DNA from: Galaxea fascicularis
Lineage: Eukaryota > Cnidaria > Anthozoa > Scleractinia > Euphylliidae
DNA: 64,000 nucleotides
NCBI GenBank assembly: GCA_948470475.1
Contig: OX419337.1
Span: 23,868,791-23,932,790, forward strand
Direction: 5' to 3'
The position numbers and the translations under genes were made by a program. Positions 36,001 to 48,503 of the stretch are shown in pieces. Position 1 is the stretch's first letter. The number at the start of each line of letters is the position of its first letter. A model generated the notes under the pieces. It was not told the origin of the DNA. It did no database searches and worked only from the letters and a program-made list of their open reading frames with translations.

Positions 36001-39000
36001 TAGGTAACTGGATCTTCTGCTAGTCCAGAGCAAAGTTATCCATCAACAGTGATCATATCATCACTTATCCACCAAATACCTGTCACTACAACTCTTGGTC
36101 TAATTATTCCTTATCCCAAACATTATGTGCACAATAATGCAGGATAAAGAAATTAAAAAATGATCATAATTATAATTACAATTACAATTCATCATAATTA
36201 TAAATAATATTTATAATAAAAGGCTCGATACAAACCATCGCAGTCCTCTTGAGTACATTCCCACACACCGCCTCCTTTGCAAGTGCTACGGGACAGACAA
36301 AACTATGTTGAAAGAACTGGCAATGTGATGAGGGATACGTTCATATGAGAGTCCCATTAGGTCGGTAGATACCATGGCGAGGTAAGTAGATTGTGTTTCA
36401 AATGATAATATTAAATAATTAAGTTATCAATGTCATCGTCATTGTCATTCCACCTTTATTTCAGCAGGAAAGGCATTCCAGTCATATGGATCTGATTTCT
36501 GCTGGAAAATGTTTTGGTTGTTGTATTCTGTCCTTTGCACAAGGTTATTTCTGTCGATGTCATTAATCTGATGCAGCGTTGTAGCCTCTGTGTCTACACG
36601 ATTCTTAGTGTCATAATTGTTGTTGTTGAAGTAGTTGAAGTCGTTGACGAAGTTGTATCTCAAAGCGAAATTTTGCGCTCTCCAGAATGGACTGTCTATA
36701 AAACGAAAGTACCATTTATTTTGAAAGTCTGGCTTGATATTGATACAAAATGTGTGCACTTTGAAAATTGAAAATGCTATTTGGAAGGAATTCGAAGACT
36801 GCTACATAAACTATCGGCCAAATTAGTGTGCTTCGTTTAGAAACTGACTGTTCTGACCAACGGTTCAGGCAAAAAAAGCCACAAAAGACACTTGTATCGA
36901 TTGAAAGTCAAACGAATGCTCCAGGTTTGCTTGCATAAACTCAAATAAGGCACTAAAATTGTAGAAAGGTATCCTATCCTTGTCTACGAAAAAAAAGCGG
37001 TCCGCTGTTTTTCAAGTATTATGCTTCGCTCTCGTTTCTTTCTGTTTCTGACTGTAGACAAGCATACGTCACGTGATAATGACACTTCACATACGGGAGC
37101 TCCATGTGGAACAGTTTTCATTTCAAGTTTGTTAACACTTAAGCTGTCCCAGGCTAATGGTCTTTGACGATTTGGCAGGTATGGTACGCTAATTTGTCAG
37201 TATTCCTCGAAAGTGGTCTGCTGCAATAAATGGCGTCGTTATTGACCGGATCATGTAAGACTTTGACTTCGTCATCATTAATTTCCGCGCACCGCTTCTC
37301 GACCTTCTCGAAGAACAACCCGGGAACACAAGCGGCAGCGACACTGACTTTTATGTCTTTCTTCTGGAGGTCTAAGACCACTTTGTGTATAAAAATGTTC
37401 TCAGTCTTGATATAAATTGACCCAAAGCCGGTAAATACCCATAGCAAAGCCTACCCTATTGCTGTTGTTGTTGCTAATACCTGTCAGACTTACCAAGAGT
37501 TGCATTTATCAATTCTTGTATCACCAGCCTCGTACTCTTTGCCTTCAAAGTAGCAAGGGCAGTCTGTTTTCTGAACGCATTTGTCGCCTCTGAGAACGTG
37601 GTCGGGGTCTTTGCAGTAACAGGCCTCCAAGCATTTACGCCTGAAATAGAGAGGGAAACAACACGAAATTTTATCGCAGCGGTTTATAGCAAGGGCAAAG
37701 TCCTGAGCTCTGAATAGCCACACTTCAGAGTATGATCAATAAATTTAAAAACCTTCAGTATCCACTTCACCATGTCAAATTCCACCCATTTAGCTGCACC
37801 CCATGAAAGAAGTGGTCAGTAGCTATCCTTTGAATGGTCACACTTCAGCATTTCATTCGCAGATTCAAAACTTAGAATCAATTAGTTTGGACAAACAACT
37901 GAACTTTTACGACTGAAATTGCAACTTATTAAACAAATCAGAAAGCTAATTGTATTAAGCTGAACTGCGCAATCTCGTAGCCTGATCGTGGAAGGGGAAC
38001 CGTCACACTAATTTGGTACAAAACCAACAATATTTTTGTCCTTCCAGCAAAAGAAATCCAAAAATGGTCTCACTTTTACCAAAACATATTTTACTGCCCT
38101 AAAACCACCTACGTTTGTGATAGCAAGGTTAGAAAGTTCTTGAGCTGTGTCTCAAAGAAATATGTGAAAATAAAACTATGGCTTGATCACACTGCTTGCT
38201 GAAAAGCACTTAATAAAACTTTCCCCTTAGTTTTTCAGAGGCATTTTGGAATCAACAAAGACGTAATGAATAATGACTTGAAGACATTTTTCACCAAACA
38301 AAAACGCAGCAAAACTCCAGTGGCAGTGCTCTTTAAACTAACATACCACGCACCTCTGACAGTCGCCGTCAGTTGGATCTAAATCCTCGCATGTCTGAGG
38401 ACATTTCAGCGAACCGTTATCGTGTCTGTGGCATTGTTGTAGCACCTTGTCATTTGAGCACTTTAAATCTGAAAGTCAGAAAATAGAGGGGACAATGCTG
38501 TGACTAATACTTCAATGCAACTAGAACGCGCAAGAACAGTGCTGAGACTATTGTTCCCTGCATCGATTGATATTCATTTACATTTAACATAATTGCACAA
38601 TTGGATAGTTGCATGCTTTATCTCTCGAATGTAAGCCGGAACCTTCAAAGCGCCGTATGGCAATATGTCGGTTTTCAATTGAGCATCGATAGTAAATTGC
38701 ATTTGCTTTGGTTTTGGATTGCTTCGCTCTTTGATTGGCCAGCAAAACTCGCACCACTCTTTCAACCAATGAAAACCAAAACAAAAGCCAATCGTGACTT
38801 TCACGCGCGCATTTTTCCGCGCTTTACGCTGGTTACATGCAACTGCTTCGAATTCTGATTGGCTCAGCGCACTTTTTCGGTCTGTTCTAGTTGGCTGAAA
38901 TAATTCCTTTGGTTTTGGAGTTGACTCTCAGTTGAAATCATAACTAAGAGCATAATCGCTAAAGCGACAACGGACCGAAGCATAACATGTTGAAGTTCGT

Positions 39001-42000
39001 GACACGTTACTAAGCTGCAATCAGGTCCCTTGAAACACCTGACAGAACCCCTTGAAGTATGTGACAAAACCTCTGAAGTACATTACCTCTTCCACAGTCC
39101 GTTATGTTACGCCACCCATTCACATCGATATTCTTATCTGCACAGGCCTTCGCATAGGCTGCCAACACATTGCACAGGCAATCCACGCAGCGGCAACCGT
39201 CCTGTTCGCACTGCGAGTAGAACCCAACAAAGGAGACTTTCTTGTGACACTTTGCGAACGGTCCGGCGGGATCTGCGTGAAAATGGTTAAGAGCTTAATC
39301 ACACCATTGATCGCTATTTTATTAATGGTTTTTAAGTGAAAACAACTTGTTGGGCGAAGGAGGATGAGGATGAGGAAGGGGGGGGGATAAAAGGACGGTG
39401 GAACCCTGTTAACAGGGACACCAACAGTCCATAAGCCTTTAACCATATTACCAGGGTAGGCTTAACGTTCATGGCGGGCGGGTGAGACAAACATAACTAC
39501 ATTTTAAAAATATAAAAAGAAACTGTTACATGTACTCTCCTTTTCAGAACAAAGGCGCCGAACACAATTCAAAGGAATATCCTTATTGTTTAAAATCTGT
39601 CATTTCCCTTCTCTTCAGATGCACATTGGGCTTGAGTGGCCGTATCTCCGAGATAAAATCATAAAGGAATAGACATTCTGGTATTTCACAGTGTGGTCAA
39701 TAAACGGGATTTCGTATGAGGAAATATATGGGTATTTTGCCAGGACGAAAATAGTGGACGTAATAACTAGGTGGCCGTATGTGGGGGCTCCACTGTATTT
39801 ACAAGTTACCTTTGATGTGTCTACAGTGATTCACAGCCCAATCTTTATTTTGCGAGTAAGTCACACAATAGTCATTGGCTGGTGTTACGCTTTCAGAGGG
39901 GTTCTCTTCTCCAATCAGCCACTCGGCAGCGAACTCGTCCAAATCCAGGTTGATTTCCCCGCTTCTCAGATGCCTATCATCGTCCAACCTGTCGTTAAAT
40001 GTGCCACAAAGACCACAGGTTTGACCATACAGTGAGGCGCTGACCGTCAAATATGCATTGTAACCCGTCCACTGAATCGAAAAAGCCTGTCCGTTCTGCA
40101 GGACAACAACAGAAATTTCAAGGAAATATTGAGTCCATTTTATACGACCCAATTCACTCTTAAGTCCATCTGTTGAGGTGACAGAAACAAAGTAAGTGTG
40201 TTACCTGCAAGTCCACGTAAAGTAGTATGTTGTGATCACCCAGAAATTCCACGTCCATATTCTGTGTAGAGTAGTCTCTGTTGATAACGGTCTGACTCCC
40301 CTGCTGGGTCGCTATGTTAGCTCTTGGTTTATTCGCCAAACCATCCCAATCCAAGATTAAGTACGGCTGCCCAGTGACGTTCACCGTCAGTTCCCGCCTG
40401 CAGTCGAGATAAGGGGCCTCGCAGTACCTAAATGGAGACGAGAAAGGTCACCTATGTTGATAAGTTTGAATAGGTAGCATGTTTCCGATCTCATAATGTA
40501 CAGTTTTGGCCCCAGTAGTGTTTCGAATTTAAGCCGCTTCGATTTGAGTTTAAAGGCCCTGGCAAATGAGGACACACTGTTGCGGACACATTGTTGCTGC
40601 CACAAATGTTTCCCCGTTTGCCCGCGCGCGCAACATTTGTTGCGGACACAAATTTCTGATTTTGTTTAGAAACATTTTGTGGCCGCAACAAATGTTTCTC
40701 AGTTTGCGCAGCATGGAAACAATTATGAGCAACAATGTGTCCGCAATGTCCCCTTGTGCGCTTCAGTACACCTGGTATAAACAGTCGTACAGGACATTCA
40801 AAACTAACGCAGCCTAAAACTTGTGTGCGCGTCAAAGCCTCGTCGCAACTGTCACGCATCACAAGAGCTTTGTCTCTCATTCTGTTGTTGTTCAAATGGC
40901 AATACCTGTGTTTGATGGTGATTTGGAAATCTCTGCTTGGTCCGTGGCAATGTTCGGAGAGGATATACTCGTTATCGCGCATGTGCATTGAGTAACCTTT
41001 GGGTTGCTTGTCATCAAATGTTGTGATGTGAGTATCGCCAAATACAGCGCAAGTTCCTGAATAAAAAAATGTATAACAATTTAAACCAAAGTGAAATCAT
41101 ATAGCTCAAATTGCTGTAGATATTATCATATCTACCGATTTAAATTTTACGTTTGTAGTTGCTATACTCAGTTTTACTAATTTTTTTCTATTACGGTTTT
41201 TCTGATCATATCTAAATAAACCGAGATAAGAATAACGAAAACATTATTCTGTTCACCTGGGCACGGCTTCTTGGTACAGTTCCAGGACCCACCATTACAG
41301 ACGCTACAAAGATAAAACCCAACTAAATTAGCAAGCAACTAAGGGAATTTCTTTCCTGACGGAACTTTTTTTTCTTCATAAACAATCAGCGATATGGAAA
41401 AGTAGCAATCTCGCATATCGACTATTCAGTGATCACTCTTTACTGCGCATGCTTAACCCCCAGGTCCCAGTAATGACCAGCACCTCATTTGTCATTACAA
41501 AAAAACACTTCTTCAATTCACTTCTTCATCAAACACGAGAACAGTTAGGGAAATACGAATGCTGTTTCTAGGGTTTAAAAAGAGTTAAACGAGCGAATCT
41601 CCAAACAATTGGTGAAACTGAAAACCGACTGAACCGTTTTTATCAAGCGATTTACTGAAATTACTGGAAAAAGACCCAGTTGAACAGCGAGTAGTGTTTG
41701 AAACTTAGCACTGACTTCTACTGCTTAAGGTTTAAACAGTGGTTTGAAAATGATTAGCTTTCTTATAACTTTCTTATAACTAAGGCGTCCTACCCACTTC
41801 TAAGCTACGCCTAGATGCTGAATAACAAAAACAGTTACTGTTACCATTCTTGACAAGCCTCCGCTCTCACGCCTCCGTTGGGGTAGATGATGCCATTGTT
41901 CGAACAGGAGCACTCACTCTTAGCAACACACTTATTTCCATCCACCATTTTTCCAGCAGGGCAATGACAGCCTTCTACGCAGGGTATTAGGCTAGTACAC

Positions 42001-45000
42001 TTTATATTGTTCACATTTCGACAACTTGGAGTACAGGTTGTACCACACTCGCTGTAAAGACGATCATTGGAACAAGGCATGGCTAAAACAAAGAACCAAA
42101 GTCAATTATCATCATTACTGTCAGTCTCGTTATCGTTATCATTATCATTATCATTATCATTATCATTATCATTATCACTGTCACTGTCACTGTCACCATC
42201 ATTATCACTATCACTATCACTTCTATCACTGTCACCACCATCATCATTATGACACTATCACTATCACTACCATCACTGTCACTATCATTATCACTATCAC
42301 ACTGTCACTGTCACTATCACTATCACTATCACACTGTCACTATCACTATCACTATCACTATCACACTATCACTATCACTATCACTGTCACTGTCACTGTC
42401 ACTGTCACTATCACTACCACTATCACTATCACTATCACTATCACTATCACTATCACTATCACTGTCACTGTCACTGTCACTGTCACTATCACTACCACTA
42501 TCACTATCACTGTCACTGTCACTGTCACTATCACTATCACTGTCACTGTCACTGTCACTGTCACTATCACTATCACTATCACTATCACTATCACTATCAC
42601 TATCACTGTCACTATCACTATCACTATCACTATCACTATCACTATCACTGTCACTATCACTGTCACTATCACTATCACTATCACTATCACTATCACTATC
42701 ACTATCATTATCACTGTCACTATCACTATCACTGTCACTATCACTATCACTATCACTACCACTATCACTATCACTATCACTGTCACTATCACTGTCACTA
42801 TCACTATCACTATCACTATCACTGTCACTGTCACTGTCACTGTCACTATCACTACCACTATCACTATCACTATCACTACCACTATCACTACCACTATCAC
42901 TACCACTATCACTATCACTGTCACTATCACTATCACTATCACTGTCACTATCACTATCACTATCACTATCACTATCACTGTCACTATCACTGTCACTGTC
43001 ACTGTCACTATCACTATCACTATCACTATCACTGTCACTATCACTATCACTATCACTACCACTATCACTATCACTATCACTGTCACTATCACTGTCACTA
43101 TCACTATCACTATCACTATCACTGTCACTGTCACTGTCACTGTCACTATCACTACCACTATCACTATCACTATCACTACCACTATCACTACCACTATCAC
43201 TACCACTATCACTACCACTATCACTATCACACTGTCACTATCACTGTCACTGTCACTGTCACTAGGGACCTTAAGATACCAGGACGGGACGAGCTAGGAC
43301 GGCTACCGGAAGTAAATTTACTCAACCGGGCATGCGCACGAAAACTCTAGCATCATCTCTCTGCCGTCCTCGTCTCGTCGAGGACGTCATTTCGCCCGTT
43401 TAGCCGTCGTATCGAAAACGTGAGCATTTTGCTCTTGTTTTGCCTCGACATATGCTCCAATCGACCTTATTTTCAGTCATATTGATAAGAATGTTCCTAA
43501 GGTTAACATTTTTCGTGATTGTAGTGTATAATATTACGCTGAGATACGAAACTGAGATTAAAAATATTCCTCGTCTGTTCGTTTGTGTTACAGCAGGTTT
43601 CAGTCAGTGTTCAGGCGGCGTCACGAGTATGCAAGCTCGAAGCGAAATTCAAACCATATGCATTTAGAATATAGCAGTGTAAGTACAGTCGATAAAGTGT
43701 TGAATGCCATGAAAGCTTCTATCGAGCAATTAAAGTACCGTCACATTTTCAAACTGATGTTTAGCTGTTGTTTTTTCTACTAAACAGAACTTGATGCAAT
43801 GTTTGTTTTATGTTTATAAACCTTGTTACAATTAAAGATCGAAATTTAAGTATTCACCAAAAGTCAGGATTCTCCGGCGACAGAATTCTCAAACGCTCTG
43901 GTGCCTGCCGGTAAAAAGCCATCTGAAACAGGGCGGTCAGATTGTTGGTTTAAGTTTTTCATACGGAAATTCTGGCTATTTCATTTAATAGAATATTTAC
44001 ATATGTTTGCTATGCTTGTAAATAAAAAGAAACTCAATATCGCTGATCACCATCTCTTTTATGGTCCCTTGATAGTCTATAGGATGTCATTGCTTCTGTG
44101 AATGGCTTTTACGAAGTTCGAATTATTGCCGTCGCCGTCCTTTAGCTTTGCGAAAATGCACATCTTAAGCATTTTATTTTTGGCGGCACAACGGGGCCCT
44201 CGAAAGTTTCCCGCGACCAGTGCCGTTCCCGTCCTAGCCCTCCCGTCGTCGTATCTTAAGGTCCCTACTGTCACTGTCACTGTCACTGTCACTGTCACCG
44301 TCACTGTCACTGTCACTGTCACTGTCACCGTCACTATCACTGTCACTGTCACTGTCACTGTCACTATCACTGTCACTACCACTATCACTACCACTATCAC
44401 TATCACTATCACTGTCACTACCACTATCACTACCACTATCACTGTCACTATCACTATCACTATCACTGTCACTATCACTGTCACTATCACTATCACTACC
44501 ACTATCACTGTCACTATCACTATCACTATCACTGTCACTATCACTATCACTGTCACTATCACTGTCACTACCACTATCACTACCACTATCACTATCACTA
44601 TCACTGTCACTACCACTATCACTACCACTATCACTGTCACTATCACTATCACTATCACTGTCACTATCACTATCACTGTCACTATCACTGTCACTACCAC
44701 TATCACTACCACTATCACTATCACTATCACTGTCACTACCACTATCACTACCACTATCACTGTCACTATCACTGTCACTGTCACTATCACTACCACTATC
44801 ACTATCACTATCACTGTCACTCAGTCACTATCACTATCACTATCACTGTCACTATCGCTATCATTATCATTATCATAAAACACTGGCATAACGCACGCGC
44901 GTGATGTACTTACGGCAGAACTCCCGGAACGTCGGTCTCCACGCGATAGTTATGTTATGATGCCAGGCGCACACATGAGCGTAAAGCGAGAGCACGTCAC

Positions 45001-48000
45001 AGAAGGCATCATGATGTTTAGTGTAGTTAGTGTTACATACTGCATTTCTGCACATCGAAATGAAGGATTCGCGCTTCACATACGGTTCACAGGGCTTAAA
45101 AACAGGGTGATCCAAAGCACTGCAGACTTTCTCGGCGGTCATATATCCCTTCCTGGTATCTCCATTAGGATCATAGCAACTCGGTTTATGATCAAGGTTT
45201 TTTTCTTCACAACGGTGAAGAGGTGTATTCCTTTTATAGGACGTTGCAAAGGAGTTTATTTGATCCTGTGTAGGGTTTGCGAAAAATTTCAGTCTTTTGG
45301 GGTCTGTTGAGAATTGATCGAGTGGAGTGAAATCGTTGGTACTGTTACCATCGTACAAACCACACAAACCAATCAGTCTACGTTCGTAGGTTGGGGACAC
45401 ACGGATGAACACTTCTTTTTCACCATCCCAGAGAATGTTGACGTCCTCAGTCATGACCATGACATACCAGCCCCCGCCGACCTGTTTGATAGACAACAGA
45501 TACCACAAGGGGTTATTATTTCGAACATTGGATAATGCAGTCCCGGAAATATGATGAACTGTGTCAATAGGGTATCAGCGATTACACCACACCCGTTGAG
45601 CAAAATAAAATCAAGTAAATCTACCAGTACTTCTTGGTTGCTTTTAATAACATAATTATTCCACTCACGCTTGGAGAGATCTTAGAACCAACTTGCCCCT
45701 TCCTCACTTATTTATATTTCATTATCTTTAATATGTTATTAAAATAAAAATTATAAATTTTTAATTGACTTCTCCCCTTGAGAGGCTTTTCAGGGACAAT
45801 GAAACAAATAATGCAAACGAACACAAAAGAGTTAAGAATCCCATCTGGCGGGAGGCAGACCAGTTGGTTAATGGCAAGGACAAACATAAAGTAAAAGCTA
45901 CGTCCTCCACCACTCACTGACCTCTTTAATGGTGGGATCCGAAGTAGTGCGTGGCAGATGGATTGGCTCATTGTTGACTGTCACGTGGAACGAATTACTA
46001 GTCCTTGCGCCTAAATGTACTTCCACGCCGTCCACGATCAAACCTAGCGTTTTCTTGCACGGTAGACTAACGTTGTAACAGTTTGGATCTCCGTTTAACC
46101 ACACTTCTAGCTTTGGCGGATTCACTGTATCCATCACTAGATATGTTGGACATGCTCCCTTGAATTGGTAGCCACTGTTGTCGAATGTCTTGAAGTGGTC
46201 AATCCCCGAAACAAAACAACTTCCGGTGGCTACAAAATCAAGATCAAAAATAAGACATCGGTGTCAGAAGTGCCGAATGGTAAATTAGAGACTTTGCGGG
46301 ACGGTTATCAACCAACATGACGAGGTTTTTCGTTGCGTTGTTCAGGGTACGATTACAATTGCTTCAGGTTTCAGCTTTGGCTTTTGTCTGTTACTGAAAA
46401 GAGCAGTAACAGCTAGATTACCCAAAGAGTGCTCAGAGCATAAAAAGTTCTTTCTTAAGTTTTCAGTCTTTACTAGAACAATTATTGAACGGAACTCTCT
46501 CTTCAAAGAATTTGTAACGGCATTTTCAATCTAAATCAATCATTCACTTTTAACATGTTCTTATAATATTACATAGAAATTTTAAGTAGGATCGATTCTA
46601 ATATGATTTTAATAGTTGACGCGATGTCTTATGTCCTAAGATTTTACTGACTCAATAAAGATAAGATTTTTGATAAGGATACTTGCCGTTTATCTCTAGA
46701 GGAAAGGGAAGATGCGGGTTGATCTCTCCTGAAATTTTAAGACAAAGAGCAATGTTTTTAAGTGACAAAACACTGGATGAATAAATATAACTATAAATTG
46801 TAAATTTAATATATAAGATAATACTAATATTGTCACAGCATATGTCTTACTATTCTACTGAAATAACAAGGGGCCGAAGAGGAATGACTGAATAAATATA
46901 AAGGTAGGGGAATTATGAAAAAAGTAGATTTTTCGAGAGGAATAATATTTTTTTTTACTGAAAAAATGGAATAACGAAAATTTTCGAGCAGGAATCAGGC
47001 CCGGCCAGGGGGAGTAGTGGGATACCAATATACCCGCTATCCCCCCCCCCCCCAAAGATACCAATATACCTGAAAATCATGATACTTAATACCTAAAATT
47101 ATTTTGAAACGATACTAAATACCTGAAAATGAATAACTAAAATCTTAATCTGAATACCTAAAATACGGGAAAAACCAAATACTTTATACCCGAATTTTGA
47201 CCAAAAAATACCAAATACCTGAATTAAAACGGCCCGGGATACCGTATACCCAAAACCCCTGGCCGGGCCGGACGAATAACACTCCATTATTTTTCTTCAA
47301 TCTCGAGGAATATGAAGTCTTCATTTGAAGTGCTAACACAATATTTCGTAAATCTATGTATATCTCAGAATTCGTTAAAAGCTCTAATTGAATTACTCTA
47401 ATGTATAAAACTCAGATGAATCAAAATTTCTTACGAGAACATTTGGCCTCGCAGATCTGCTGTGTGGCAAAATTGTTTGCGTTGCCAAGGCAACCGAGCC
47501 CATTGAACGACCTGCACGTTTTAGCGGCGTGATCGAAAAACCACGTAGTGTTAGCTCTCTTGATAACGTTGCTTTGGAAGCCGTAGCCAATGGGATCCCA
47601 AATCTTCTGACACACTTTCCCTGTTTCACTGGGAACTGGAAAAGTAAAGCGCGAAATATCATTAAGGATAAATAAATAAATAAATACTTAGTTGACCATT
47701 CCCCTTGAGGGGCTTTTCAGGGCCAATGAAACAAATAATACAAATGAACACAATCAGAGTTAAGAATCCCAACTGGCGGGAGGCAGACCAGTTGTCTATT
47801 CACAAAAGTAGCCGAGACGTTGAACTAGGGGCGAACCCAGAACAACACCATTAAGCTATGAAAGCGAGACTTTGAACTCCCAATCAGGAAACCGTTTTAT
47901 TATAGAATAAAGTTGAACACGCTCTATCAAAGTAGGAACCACGTTTTAAAAAAGGAAGCAGTTTTACGTTTAGTATGATTTTGTTTTTCTTCTTTTTTTT

Positions 48001-48467
48001 ATGACGGGGGTGGGGAATGGAGAAACTCTCAATTATTTCCACGTTTGTTGATCAGTCATTACAACAATTTCCGGACAATCCTTACGCTCACAAAAAAAAT
48101 ACTCCCCCCCAAATAGAGCAATGAGAAATACACAGTAACAAACATTTCTTCACGTGCACTTACGGCAGTATCGTTCGCATTCTTCTTGAGTGAAAGTCGC
48201 ATTTTTAGACAAGCAGTGTTTGTCTACCTCCTGAAGGTACGCAATACAGGCTGCCTTTGCAGCACTGTTCCCAGTGAAGCCATTATATCCACTTGGCCTT
48301 GTTAGCACTCCCAGAGATTCGCGAAGGAACTCAGCGCTGATGCCCTCGCTAAATGACATTTCACAAGGATTCACTGAAAACGAAAGACAATATTGTTCGA
48401 AGAGTAGTGATTGGCGGCCCTGAGAGCTAGTTTTAGACTGATGATAATGATAATAATAATAATAATA

Positions 48468-48503
<36 letters not shown>

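Noticed and set aside
42026..43297. Long Ile/Thr/Val, Ser/Leu and Val/Ile open frames
   Set aside because: They are six-base satellite read in three frames on each strand; any stop-free hexamer gives this.
44077..44878. Open frames across the right satellite block
   Set aside because: Same hexamer artefact; one runs into the transposon end.
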